DNA of 64,000 nucleotides from CAVQND01 sp049518415 (GCA_049518415.1 JBEKRX010000037.1:1-64000), one strand, 5' to 3'. Shown: positions 53,398-62,128, counted from the stretch's first letter. Notes: generated by a model from the letters alone, not told the origin. Program-made: numbers and translations.

Positions 53398-54552
53398 GCC
53401 AAACTCGAAAGTATTGGTGTAGCGATAAGAGCCGTCCAGGCTGGTCAGGGTGAGGCGCGGCGGGCGCGGTCGCTCGGAGCCTTTGGTGATCTCCATCGAC
53501 TCATTGTACGGGCCCAGGAAGCGGAGGCTGAAGGAGACCTCGGCGGCCGATTCGGAGGGTTGCACGACCATGCGGACGGGCTCGCCCAGTTCGAGGGCGG
53601 CCGGTTTGTCGGCAGCGACCTCGAAATCGGCGGCAGAGTTGAAAGCGTAGCCCATGAGCTGCCAGGAAGCGCCCCGCTCATCCTTGCGGTTGATGAGGTA
53701 CTGGCTGATGCGGTAACTGCCGACGGGCAGGGTGAGTTCGCCCTTGGCCGGTTTGCGTGTGAAATGCCCCTGCTCACCCAGGGCGGTGAATTCGGAGATG
53801 GTCGCCGGCAGGCGGACCTTGCCCAGGACGACGTTTTCAGCTTTTTGGACTTTGATGAAGGCGCCGTCGCGGGCGACGTCCAGGCGGTAAAACTGTCCGT
53901 CCACCTCGAGCAACCGGCCCAGCGACCGCTCGCCCGCGTTGTCGTTGCCCAGCACAATGTGGTCGCAAGCATCCGGGTTGGAGGCCAGGTCGTTGAAAGC
54001 GCCGTTGACGTTGGCATCAATCAACTCGAGGCGCCGTTTTTTGCCGCCCAGGTCGATGGTGCCGGCGTAGAAGCCGCCCGACATAAGCAGCAAACGAACG
54101 TCGTTGTCCGAATCATAGTTCATGAAACGGAGCACCAGATGATAGGTGATGGGCCCGTCTTCGCCTTTGAAGAGCAGGCGGACGGGGTCAAAATAGGTGT
54201 TGGACGGGTCGGTGCGAGAGGACTTGATGGCGGACTTGTCATCGAGGCGGCCGTTGCCGGTGCTGTCGATGAAGAGACGGTCGTAAGGGCCGGACCTGCG
54301 GGCGCGGTCGAAACAGAGCCAGCGGCCCTTGGGGTCCAGGGCCGTGGTCCAGTGGGCAAAATAGGGTTTGGCGCCGAGTTTGGGCAAGGCGACATTGGGC
54401 GGCGGGTTGGTGGTCAGGTCCAACCAACGATAGGAGCGGCCCTCGCGGCTCGTGTGGTATTGGAGCCATTGCTCCGGCTGCGCCCACGCCGCGTTGGCCA
54501 GGACCAGCCCGGCCAGAAGACCGACGGACGCTGTATGGTGTAACATTCTCAT
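53395..54552 (-). CDS. N-terminal part of UGA-interrupted protein 1 (secreted)
   Basis: 385 residues with a signal peptide (VGLLAGLVLANAAWAQPEQW). The body is beta-rich, with Asp/Asn-rich loops such as FIDSTGNGRLDD and LIDANVNGAFND that resemble calcium sites, and a late strand region SLRFLGPYNESMEITKG. It ends ...YRYTNTFEFG before UGA. The paralogue at 55529-56887 ends ...LASGKFEFG at the equivalent UGA, and both continue in frame with G-x-x-C-S-x-S-W-R-x-P. The domain is therefore completed only if the UGA is decoded, probably as selenocysteine, giving UGGVC as a possible redox motif. The family is not recognised. It starts 16 nt after the stop of the 7-TM frame, in a common operon. Confidence 0.8.
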   Translation of the reverse strand: MRMLHHTASVGLLAGLVLANAAWAQPEQWLQYHTSREGRSYRWLDLTTNPPPNVALPKLGAKPYFAHWTTALDPKGRWLCFDRARRSGPYDRLFIDSTGNGRLDDKSAIKSSRTDPSNTYFDPVRLLFKGEDGPITYHLVLRFMNYDSDNDVRLLLMSGGFYAGTIDLGGKKRRLELIDANVNGAFNDLASNPDACDHIVLGNDNAGERSLGRLLEVDGQFYRLDVARDGAFIKVQKAENVVLGKVRLPATISEFTALGEQGHFTRKPAKGELTLPVGSYRISQYLINRKDERGASWQLMGYAFNSAADFEVAADKPAALELGEPVRMVVQPSESAAEVSFSLRFLGPYNESMEITKGSERPRPPRLTLTSLDGSYRYTNTFEFG

Positions 54553-54568
54553 AAGCCTAAAATCTATT

Positions 54569-55480
54569 TCAGCTTGGGGTATGGCTCGCTGGGTCGGCGG
54601 GGCCGTGGCCAGCAGCGGTGGCGGCGGACGCCGCGGCCTTGAGGCGGTCAGCGGCCCATTCGCTCAACGCGGGGGCCGGGGGCGGGGCGGCCACGGGTGG
54701 CAGCGGCGGCGGCTTTGGGGCCAGGAGCAAGAGGTTGATGAGGCGTTGGCGATAGAAGGCGTTGGCAAAGGAGAGGAGCAGGAACGGCAGCAGGACGCCG
54801 AAGCAGAGGCCGGTGGTCACCAGCACCGGGGCGAACAACGCGCTCATCGGCACGCGGCCGCCGGTGGCAAGTGTTTCGAAGAGGAGGATGGGCGAGATGA
54901 CCAGGAGGCAGAGGCCGGGGAGCATGACGGCAAGCCACCCGCACAGGACCAACGGGCGATAGCGCCGGCGGCAGAGCAATCCGGCCAGGCCCACCGCCAC
55001 GGAGATGATGCAGGCGCTTACGGCCAGGACAATCCCGACTTGCAGCGCCTGGGCTATGCCTGGCCCCTCACTCCAGTCCTGCGTGAAGAGAAAGAGCACC
55101 ACACTGAAGCCCAGCAGGGTCAGCAGGAATCCCAGCACGTTAAGGAAGCGAAGCCGGGACTTGAGGTAAGCGGCGAGCAACCAGGCGGCGGCCAGGCCAA
55201 AGGCCAGCGCCCAAATGAGGTCCTGCAAGACCTCGAGGAGTTGCGAGGGCAGGGAAGGCGAGACGGGCAGGAGGCCGATGCCCCCGGCCAGGCAAACCAC
55301 TGGCGCCCAAATCCACCAGGCGCGGGCGCAGCGGTTGGGCTTGAGCAGCAGCAGGAGCAAGACGGCCAGCCAGGGCAGCGCCGCGGGCAGGATGCTGGCC
55401 CGCATCCAGTTGTAAGTGACCGGAGGGCCTTGCTTTGCCCCGAGGCCGCCGAGGTCGGCACTGGCCACAATCTTCAACAC
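54569..55480 (-). CDS. C-terminal part of UGA-interrupted protein 2: seven-helix membrane domain
   Basis: As called from a GTG at 55480 this is 303 residues. About seven hydrophobic helices are visible, for example ILPAALPWLAVLLLLLL, FLNVLGFLLTLLGFSVVLFL and SALFAPVLVTTGLCFGVLLP, followed by a Pro/Ala-rich cytoplasmic tail. The frame is open upstream to the UGA at 55531-55529, in phase with the secreted protein at 55529-56887. Read through, the product is about 770 residues: an exported redox-type domain, the UGSTCSYSWRVP motif, and then seven membrane helices. The membrane domain family is not recognised. The GTG is probably not a genuine start, since the first residues continue a beta-strand pattern. 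Confidence 0.75.
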   Translation of the reverse strand: MLKIVASADLGGLGAKQGPPVTYNWMRASILPAALPWLAVLLLLLLKPNRCARAWWIWAPVVCLAGGIGLLPVSPSLPSQLLEVLQDLIWALAFGLAAAWLLAAYLKSRLRFLNVLGFLLTLLGFSVVLFLFTQDWSEGPGIAQALQVGIVLAVSACIISVAVGLAGLLCRRRYRPLVLCGWLAVMLPGLCLLVISPILLFETLATGGRVPMSALFAPVLVTTGLCFGVLLPFLLLSFANAFYRQRLINLLLLAPKPPPLPPVAAPPPAPALSEWAADRLKAAASAATAAGHGPADPASHTPS

Positions 55481-55497
55481 ACCCGTGCCGGTGAGAG

Positions 55498-55531
55498 GTA
55501 CTCGCCATGAGTACGAGCAGGTGCTGCCTCA
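55498..55531 (-). promoter_or_regulatory. In-frame UGA with downstream hairpin (candidate bacterial SECIS), site 2
   Basis: TGA at 55531-55529, a 14-nt spacer, then a hairpin at 55514-55498 with stem GTACTC/GAGTAC and loop ATGGC. The downstream codons read GSTCSYSWRVP in frame. The spacing and loop are identical to site 1, with covariation in the stem. The ATG in the loop is not in frame with either protein. Confidence 0.7.
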
Positions 55532-56887
55532 GCCAAACTCGAATTTGCCGGAGGCGAGCTTTTTATCGCCGTTCTTGCCGGGGCGATAGATGGCAAATTC
55601 CGGCTGCGTGCGAGGGCCTTGCAGTTGATAAGCGTCGCCATTGGCGCCGAGCAACTGGTAATTGAGCGTCAGGGAGCGGCCGCGCCGGGTGACGGAAACC
55701 GAGTTGGTGAGCGGACCGCCGGCCACCAAAGTGGCGGCATTGGTAGGGTTAACCACCAAGGACTTTGCGGTCTGGGCAAAGCCGTAGTAGCCATCGCTCA
55801 AGCGGCGAGCTTGGGCCCCGCCATGTTCAAGCGTGAGCCGGGATTCATAAGCGCCGATGGGAACCTTCACGAGCGGCCCCGGCGAGTCGAGGACGACAAC
55901 CAAAGAGGGTAACTGGGAGGCGGCAAGCCGCAGGCCGTAGCGCTTGGCGAAGGCCTCCGCGGCGCCGGCCTGCTCGGCGGTCTGCACCGGCACGCCGGAC
56001 GGGCCTGCGCGGGCCAAAAGAAGGCGATGGATGCCTTGCCCGGCGATTTTCAGTTCGCCCAACTGCTCGGGCTGTTCCGTCAAATCGAGCCTGAATTTGG
56101 GGTGGTTGTCCTGCTGCACGTAAGCGCAGTCCAATCGGTAGGCCTGCTGGCCGAAAAAGAGGTTGTGGGAGAAGGAGAGATAGTCCAGCGAGCCGGGTTG
56201 CGGATCAATGGGCTGGTTGCGGTCGGCCCAGGGGCGGAGGATCAGGGAGCCGCCTTCGGCGGAACCGAGCTTGCCGGCAAGGTTATCCACGAGCGCCAAC
56301 TGCCACTCCTGGCCTGGTTGGACGACCTTGCCTTCCCAATAATAGCGGCAGGCCGCTGAAACGCTGGACTGGTAGCCAAACGCGTTGAAGGACAGGTCCA
56401 CCAAAGCCTGATGGGAGCCGGCCGGCGTCTTGAAGGTCAGGTGGATGTTGTTGAAGGGCTGATAGAACTCGTTTGCCCCTTTGGTCGGGCACGAGAAGAC
56501 CCCGTCGGGATCGTCTGTCAGGTCCTGATTGCGATTGAGATCGAGGTAGAGTTTGCCCTGCGCGCGGTCCCACAGGAACGGGGTGAAGTGGTCGGTGCTG
56601 TTGCCGAACTTAAGCGTGCCGCGGGTCAGGTCGCGCTGGGTCAAGGGCGGTTCTTTCTTGAACGGCGCGGCCTGGAGCGTGACCGGGATTGCCCAAGTGG
56701 CGGTGCTGTGGTCCAACTCCCGGTATTCGAGATAAATGGATTGCGTGGGAGTGAGCGAGGCGGCGGGGGCCGAGTTTTCGGCACTGAAGAGAGGGCCGGC
56801 ACCGCCGAGCCAAAGCAGGCCGAGCAGCAGAGAGGCCGCCAATTGGGCGCGGCCCGGTCTGTATTTCAGGCAACGAGTTCCTTTCAT
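55529..56887 (-). CDS. N-terminal part of UGA-interrupted protein 2 (secreted)
   Basis: 452 residues with a signal peptide (AQLAASLLLGLLWLGGAGPL). The body is beta-rich and contains LYLDLNRNQDLTDDPDG, an Asp/Asn-rich calcium-type loop like that in paralogue 1, and a late SVSVTRRGRSLTLNYQLLGA strand pair. It ends ...KKLASGKFEFG before UGA. With the UGA decoded it continues into UGSTCSYSWRVP and the seven-helix domain. The start at 56887 was chosen for the signal peptide; longer frames run upstream through the 9-bp repeat element and are artefacts. Function is unknown; the conserved U-x-x-x-C spacing suggests redox or metal chemistry outside the cytoplasm. Confidence 0.8.
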   Translation of the reverse strand: MKGTRCLKYRPGRAQLAASLLLGLLWLGGAGPLFSAENSAPAASLTPTQSIYLEYRELDHSTATWAIPVTLQAAPFKKEPPLTQRDLTRGTLKFGNSTDHFTPFLWDRAQGKLYLDLNRNQDLTDDPDGVFSCPTKGANEFYQPFNNIHLTFKTPAGSHQALVDLSFNAFGYQSSVSAACRYYWEGKVVQPGQEWQLALVDNLAGKLGSAEGGSLILRPWADRNQPIDPQPGSLDYLSFSHNLFFGQQAYRLDCAYVQQDNHPKFRLDLTEQPEQLGELKIAGQGIHRLLLARAGPSGVPVQTAEQAGAAEAFAKRYGLRLAASQLPSLVVVLDSPGPLVKVPIGAYESRLTLEHGGAQARRLSDGYYGFAQTAKSLVVNPTNAATLVAGGPLTNSVSVTRRGRSLTLNYQLLGANGDAYQLQGPRTQPEFAIYRPGKNGDKKLASGKFEFG

Positions 56888-56960
56888 GCGCGCAGCGTAC
56901 ACGTGAATTAGACGCCGGCAAAGGAAATTCGTTCCAGAAAAAAATGAATCAGGCCCGGAA

Positions 56961-57115
56961 GCCGCGGCCCGGCCAGTTTTTTGGCAAAAATGGCCAATGT
57001 GGCCAATCCAGCCAATGTAGCCAATGGTCCAGGCAACGTGGCCAATCCAGCCAAGGTGGCCAATCCAGCCGATGTGGCCAATGCGGTGTTCGCCTCGGTT
57101 GCGGGATGGCGGCAT
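56961..57115 (+). repeat. Copy 2 of the dispersed 9-bp-unit repeat element
   Basis: Left flank GGCCAGTTTTTTGGCAAAAA, then about a dozen 9-bp units alternating GCCAATGTG and GCCAATCCA with variants, then GTGTTCGCCTCGGTTGCGGG. It lies just upstream of the UGA-interrupted gene 2. Its right flank diverges from copies 1 and 3 after about 20 bp. Confidence 0.85.
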
Positions 57116-57166
57116 CTCACCTTCGTCGGTCCCCCGCAAGCGGGCGGCTGAGCGGTTCCGATTCGG

Positions 57167-58663
57167 TCAAGGTCCCGGCAGTTGCAGCACCGCCTGCCTC
57201 GATTTGGCTTTGCTGAAATCGAACCTGCCAGTGGCGGTACGGTCTCCTTCGGTGGCCCGCACTTCGTACTGGCCGCAGAAACCATTGAACGAGAACTGGC
57301 CGGCCTTATCGGTGGCGCCCTCGACCCGCGTGTGCCATTGCTCGCGAATCAGTTTGTGGAGCGCCTGGTAAACCGGTTTGGGGCTCAAGTCTTGGCGCAG
57401 TAAGCCGCCGCCTTTGAGCCAGGAATGGGCATCGCACAAATCCCACCAGGTGATCGCCACCATGGCCGGGTGTGCGAAGCAAACCCGGTAAAATTTTGCG
57501 GCATAATCGGCTTGCGCCGCCTCATCCCAAACCCCACTGACGTGCGAACCGGTAATGGGCTGTCCGGCCGAGGTGGGCGTAAACTCGGTGATGTTGAGGG
57601 CCTTGCCCAATCCGGCGTAGCGGTCAAGAACGCGCTTCACGCGTTCCAGCGGGAAGCGCATGGTGCGCGGTTCATGCGCCTGGATGCCAATCCCGTCGAA
57701 GGGCACGCCGTCGCGGATGGCTTGGTCCAGCAGTTGGAAGAAGGGGGGGTGGCCGTCAGCCAGGACATGGTAGTCGTTGACGATGAGAGTCGCCTTGGGG
57801 TCGGCCGCTCGTGCCCAGCGATAGGGCGAATCAATCTTGAGGCCCGGCAGATGCGACGGTTCATTGACCACCTCCCAGAATCCGATTCGCCCCTGATAGC
57901 GGCGCATGATTTGAGTGACCCGCTCCTGCTGCTTGTCCGGCGAAGGCTGCCCCTGGGACCATACGGGGATGCCGGCCTGGTCGGCCCACAAGAGCGGATG
58001 GCCTTTCATCCGGATGCCGTGCTGAACGCACCAGTCCACCACTTTATCGGTGTAGGCATAGTTGGGCTGGCCGGGTTCAGGCTCATACCACCGCCAGTAA
58101 AAGCCAACGGTGGCATAATCGAACAAGTCCGAAAACCGGCGCTTGTAGGCCTCGTTCTGCTCCGCGCTGTTGAACCGGTCAAAGGCGTAGATGTTGCACC
58201 CGAACAGGAACTCGTGGCGGGTTTGCTCGACCAGCACTTTGGCGCCGGCGACGGGCGCGCCCGTGGCGTCCAACACGCGAACCGTCATGTCTGCCTTCCG
58301 GTAGCGCGCGATGGCCGCATCACTCTCCGCCAGGATGCGTTCTTCGGCTCGGGCGGGTGCGTCCGTCACCTGCTCCGGGGTGGCCAAGGCCGGCTCAGGT
58401 CCGCCTTCGGCCGACAACTCGAGGCGAGCGAGGCAGAGATTCCGGTCTTGCCCGTTGGCCAGGGCGTCATTGAGGAATGCGAGCCCCACAGTGTGAAGTC
58501 CTGCGGTGGCCTGGAGCCGCGCGGCTTCCAGTGTCAGCCCACACAGGTTGCCGGCCAGGAGCCACAGCAGCAGGGACACGCCGAGCCACGGGGCCAGGGC
58601 CGAAACCGGGCAGGCAACGGTTTGCTTCAACAGTTCTCGTCGGGTAGTGCCAAAGGCTTTCAT
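57167..58663 (-). CDS. Exported GH10 endo-beta-1,4-xylanase-like enzyme
   Basis: A 498-residue protein with a Tat-like start (TTRRELLKQTVACPVSALAP). After an N-terminal CBM/beta-sandwich region (to about residue 130, with MTVRVLDATGAPVAGAKVLV), the GH10 barrel follows. Motifs are FLFGCNIYAF, KGHPLLWADQAGIP, the acid/base Glu268 in FWEVVNEPSH, and the nucleophile Glu360 in LNITEFTPTS. WWDLCDAHSWLKGGGLL is the conserved GH10 C-terminal loop. It hydrolyses xylan or related beta-glycans outside the cytoplasm. The start at 58663 was chosen because the 28 preceding codons lack signal character. It lies in the same minus-strand run as the selenoprotein candidates. Confidence 0.88.
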   Translation of the reverse strand: MKAFGTTRRELLKQTVACPVSALAPWLGVSLLLWLLAGNLCGLTLEAARLQATAGLHTVGLAFLNDALANGQDRNLCLARLELSAEGGPEPALATPEQVTDAPARAEERILAESDAAIARYRKADMTVRVLDATGAPVAGAKVLVEQTRHEFLFGCNIYAFDRFNSAEQNEAYKRRFSDLFDYATVGFYWRWYEPEPGQPNYAYTDKVVDWCVQHGIRMKGHPLLWADQAGIPVWSQGQPSPDKQQERVTQIMRRYQGRIGFWEVVNEPSHLPGLKIDSPYRWARAADPKATLIVNDYHVLADGHPPFFQLLDQAIRDGVPFDGIGIQAHEPRTMRFPLERVKRVLDRYAGLGKALNITEFTPTSAGQPITGSHVSGVWDEAAQADYAAKFYRVCFAHPAMVAITWWDLCDAHSWLKGGGLLRQDLSPKPVYQALHKLIREQWHTRVEGATDKAGQFSFNGFCGQYEVRATEGDRTATGRFDFSKAKSRQAVLQLPGP

Positions 58664-58798
58664 AGGCCATAATTGCTCGCCTGGCGGGGCCTGCGGCGAG
58701 ATTCCCGCCGCATCAGGCCAATCCGGCAAGCCAAGCAAGTCGAGCAAATCTTTGCGCCACCTTGAATGGAAATCGAGTCCGAATTATGAAACGGGCCA

Positions 58799-61700
58799 CT
58801 AAGTACTGGGTGACGTAAATACGATGACGTAGGCGGCGAGGGATTTTTGGCGCAGACGAGGCGCGAGCACCGAGCATATCCGCAGCGATCTGTGAGGTGC
58901 GAGCAACGAAGTCTGCGCCGCGCGAATCTCGACCACCACCCCCGAGGCAGTGGTCGGGTCGAAGCGCAGCGAGGTGATGCAACCGGTCCAATGCTCGTTC
59001 TGGCCGACCGGGAGGAGGCAGGTGTGAAACTGCCCGTCCCCAACGACCGGCGCCGTGACGCTGGCCGCCTCCGAGGCGGCAGGCTCGGATGGCGTCGTCC
59101 AGAACAACTGGGCCGTTCCGGGCCGGCTCAGCCTCATTTCCGCCAGCGCCCGCGTGTAGCAACTGGCGCGGATGCGGGTCTCCGGCAGCAGCCACGCCGG
59201 GTCGTCCGTGTTGGAGACGGCCCGCAACGTGTCCGCCTGAACACTCACGTCGGCCAGCCCCATCATCGGACGCCAGGCCGAGAGGGCCGGCCCAGACCAG
59301 GAGGCCAAGCCCGGCGGCGATTCCTTCGCTGCCTGCCGGGCGGCGCGGTACCATGAATCGCACGCGTGTCCGATGTCGGCCGGCGCAATGTCGACATGCG
59401 CGCGCGGGGCGTCGGTGAACACGTCGCGGATGACGTCCAGGTAGTCGAACCCATAACCGCGCGTGGGTTCGATATAATGGCCCTCGCCGAACTCGTTCCA
59501 GCAGCAGAAAATGAGCGTGTTCGCGCTCGGCCCCGCGCCGGCGCTCGAGTCCATCACGGCCTTGGCGCGCCGGCAGAGGTCCCGAAACTTCTCGGGCGTG
59601 TTGTCCGACCAGAAAAAGGGCGTCTCCTTCCAAGGGCGCGAGTCCCAGCCCATCATCGCCGCCGTAATGTCCGGCAGCAGGCCATAGCTGCGTTTGGCCT
59701 TCCAAATCTGCTCCTGTTGCTCGATGAACCCCTGATAAGGGGCGCAGACGAAATCGCCCACCGTTTTAACCTCTGCCGGCTGCCGCCACCCGGACCCGTA
59801 GGCTGAACTGGCGTCCCAACCTTCCTTGGCCATGGTTTCGAGCGTTGGCCGGTCGGCGGTGCCCACGCAGCCGACCAGGTAGAGGCCGCCCAGGCCCTTT
59901 TGCCTGCAGACGGCGCGCATGGCGTCGAAGGCGCGGCGGACTTCCTGGACCGAGCCCAGTTGCCGCGTGACGTTCTGCGGAACCCATACGTAGAGGACCG
60001 GCTTGCCGTCCACCCGGAGATAGGAGGGGTGGGAGAAGTAGTTTTCCAGCCAGAACGGGAGCAGGTTGTCCAGCAAGTCCCGGGTGGAGCCGACGCCCTG
60101 GCCGCAGCCGTTCTCCCACATGATGCCGAAATTGATGCGGGGCAGAAAGCGGGCTTTGAGCAGACCGTCATGAATGGCGTGGCCGAGGGTCTGGGTCACG
60201 GGGGCGTTGAGATTCGAGCGGTACCAGCAGTAGATGACGCCGGTAATGCCGTGTTCGAGCCAGTACTTGATGTGCCAGTCGGCAACCTCAGGGTCGCCCT
60301 CGTTGTAGCAGCCGAGCACCGGCTCACGCTCCGGCCACGGCTCGAGGGCGCCCCAACCGGTGTGCGTGCCGGTCTTCCAGAGCGGACAATAATGCGTCCA
60401 AAGCGTGTATCGGCCCCGCGGCGGCGCAACGGGCTCGGGAACATAATCCGTCTTGGGCAGTTCGAGGCGGGCGTGGAACCGGATGGGCTGGTCTTTGGCT
60501 ATGGGCGGCGCGCCGTCTGCCGAGAGGGCCGCCTGAAACGAACCGGTCATGGACCGCGAGGCCTGTACGGGCCAGGTCACTTCCCGGGTCTCCTGGAAGC
60601 CCATCGTTCCGAGCCGATGGACGTTCGAGCCGTCCAGCGACACGCCCGGCGGCGCGGCCAGCGTGGCTTGGACGTTGGAAGCCGTGCCGCCCGCGTTTCG
60701 GATGCGAACAACGATTGTGTCGGGCCGGCCCGCGCGGGGCAGCGTCGAGCCGGGGAAAATGTCTATCACGCTCAGTTCCGGTTCGGCCTGGGCTTGCTCG
60801 GTGAGGCGAAGGTATTGGATGGCCGCCATCGAGGCGGCCGCTTCGGAGGGGGCAAGGCCCAGGGCCAGCAGGCGGCCGCCCCAGCCGGACCAGGTCCAAG
60901 GCTCCAGCAGGTAAGTGTGCGGTTTGCCGTCCGCAAGCGTGGCAAACCGGATGCGTCCGGCGCCCAGAGTAGTCACGAAGATCAACTCGCCTCGCGTCCC
61001 GGAGTCCAGGGCCATGCGAAAGCTCAGGAAGTCCTTTTTCCCAATGGCGGCGTCCAGCCCCGGGCGCAGGACATGCCCGCGGGGCGAGCGGCTGGTTACG
61101 AGCATCGCGCCGGGGCCGGCACGCGCCGAGGCGTCCCCTCCGGCATTCCAGCCTTGCAGGCCCTTGGAGAAATCGAACTCCGTGAGCGCGGCGCCGGGCG
61201 CCTGGGGATGGGGCTCAATCCCGTAGGCGTGGCCGAGGATGTCGGCGGGCGGCAGCATTTTCCGGTAAATCCTCACATACTCGATCTCGCCGGCAAAGGC
61301 CGCGCCGAGCGCGACGCCCGAGCCAAGGCACAGCGGGTTGTCGGTGGCTGCGGGCGCCGGCGCCTCGCGCGCCACGCTGAAGGGCTCGCCATCAACCCAA
61401 AGAAACGACTTATGCCCGTCCCAGGCAGCGACGACATGATACCACTGGTTGGTCGCCGGGGGATATGCGCTTACCCGAGGCTCCCACTGCCCATCACCAT
61501 AGACGTAAAAAGAAATCCGGCTTCCCTCCGACGGCCAGTCAATGCGCAAGGTGTACTCCTTGTCTTTGAAAACGATGTTGCGACCGTCCGAAAGGTCGCT
61601 GGGGCGAATGCGGGTCTCGATGCTGAAGCCGGGCTTCAGATTCAGGCGGGGCGTCGAGCCCACGGTCATCGCGGGCCCGGGGCCCGGACTCCAGAACCCG

Positions 61701-61909
61701 ACCAGGCCATCGACGCCGGTCTGAGGCGGAGGCGCGGCGGACAAAGTCCAGACGGCGAAAAGGCATAGCGCGATTGGCAGGAAGACCCTGCCGCAGCCAA
61801 AGCGGCCGGCAGTCTCGTCCGCAGTGAGCAGCCGGTCCCCGTGCCGCTCTGGCTCGGGCCTGTGCCGCTCTGGCTTGAGCCTGTGCCGCCCGTTTTGTTG
61901 GTCTTTCAT
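58799..61909 (-). CDS. Secreted LamG plus GH99-like (WbsX-type) glycan hydrolase
   Basis: A protein of about 1036 residues. A signal/anchor region (VFLPIALCLFAVWTLSAAPP) precedes a LamG domain (LNLKPGFSIETRIRPSDLSD...FLWVDGEPF). Beta-sandwich segments follow, then a GH99/WbsX-type barrel: YNEGDPEVADWHIKYWLEHG, TGVIYCWYRSN, INFGIMWENG and CCWNEFGEGHYIEPTRGYGF. GH99 members are endo-alpha-mannosidases/mannanases, while WbsX-like proteins occur in polysaccharide loci. The C-terminal about 150 residues are another beta-sandwich. It probably acts on a complex extracellular glycan. The start at 61909 avoids the upstream repeat-encoded IGHIGW sequence. An 80-bp copy of its 3' catalytic region recurs at 63288-63367. 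Confidence 0.78.
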   Translation of the reverse strand: MKDQQNGRHRLKPERHRPEPERHGDRLLTADETAGRFGCGRVFLPIALCLFAVWTLSAAPPPQTGVDGLVGFWSPGPGPAMTVGSTPRLNLKPGFSIETRIRPSDLSDGRNIVFKDKEYTLRIDWPSEGSRISFYVYGDGQWEPRVSAYPPATNQWYHVVAAWDGHKSFLWVDGEPFSVAREAPAPAATDNPLCLGSGVALGAAFAGEIEYVRIYRKMLPPADILGHAYGIEPHPQAPGAALTEFDFSKGLQGWNAGGDASARAGPGAMLVTSRSPRGHVLRPGLDAAIGKKDFLSFRMALDSGTRGELIFVTTLGAGRIRFATLADGKPHTYLLEPWTWSGWGGRLLALGLAPSEAAASMAAIQYLRLTEQAQAEPELSVIDIFPGSTLPRAGRPDTIVVRIRNAGGTASNVQATLAAPPGVSLDGSNVHRLGTMGFQETREVTWPVQASRSMTGSFQAALSADGAPPIAKDQPIRFHARLELPKTDYVPEPVAPPRGRYTLWTHYCPLWKTGTHTGWGALEPWPEREPVLGCYNEGDPEVADWHIKYWLEHGITGVIYCWYRSNLNAPVTQTLGHAIHDGLLKARFLPRINFGIMWENGCGQGVGSTRDLLDNLLPFWLENYFSHPSYLRVDGKPVLYVWVPQNVTRQLGSVQEVRRAFDAMRAVCRQKGLGGLYLVGCVGTADRPTLETMAKEGWDASSAYGSGWRQPAEVKTVGDFVCAPYQGFIEQQEQIWKAKRSYGLLPDITAAMMGWDSRPWKETPFFWSDNTPEKFRDLCRRAKAVMDSSAGAGPSANTLIFCCWNEFGEGHYIEPTRGYGFDYLDVIRDVFTDAPRAHVDIAPADIGHACDSWYRAARQAAKESPPGLASWSGPALSAWRPMMGLADVSVQADTLRAVSNTDDPAWLLPETRIRASCYTRALAEMRLSRPGTAQLFWTTPSEPAASEAASVTAPVVGDGQFHTCLLPVGQNEHWTGCITSLRFDPTTASGVVVEIRAAQTSLLAPHRSLRICSVLAPRLRQKSLAAYVIVFTSPST

Positions 61910-61950
61910 CCGGTCTTGCAATCGATTTCGAGGACACCGGGCGGCAAAGG

Positions 61951-62128
61951 GCGCGCGGCGGCCAGTTTTTTGGTAAAAATGGCCAATGTGGCCAATCCAG
62001 GCAATGCAGCCAATAATCCAGCCAATGCGGCCAATCCAGCCAATGTGGTTCATCCAGCCAGTGTGACCAATCCAGCCAATGTGGGCAACGCAGTGTTCCG
62101 CTCGGCTGCGGGATTTGCTGCGCCGCCG
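61951..62128 (+). repeat. Copy 3 of the dispersed 9-bp-unit repeat element
   Basis: Left flank GGCCAGTTTTTTGGTAAAAA, about twelve 9-bp units (GCCAATGTG / GCCAATCCA / GCCAATGCG and variants), right flank GTGTTCCGCTCGGCTGCGGG then ATTTGCTGCGCCGCCG. It occupies the divergent promoter region between the GH99-like and nitrilase-family genes. Confidence 0.85.

Noticed and set aside
51868..56887. Global reassignment of UGA or a simple nonsense mutation
   Set aside because: Many genes in the window end in TGA, including coupled GTGA/ATGA overlaps, which excludes reassignment. Two paralogues sharing the UGA, its flanking codons and a covarying hairpin argues against a random mutation.
56888..57139. 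N-terminal extension of UGA-gene 2 through IGHIGW repeats
   Set aside because: The extension is encoded by the dispersed 9-bp repeat element and precedes a good signal peptide at 56887.
61910..62053. N-terminal extension of the GH99-like protein through IGHIGW repeats
   Set aside because: Same repeat element; the signal/anchor region lies downstream of the ATG at 61909.
61979..62092. CRISPR array
   Set aside because: Units are 9 bp with no regular spacers and no cas genes are nearby; it is a minisatellite-type array.
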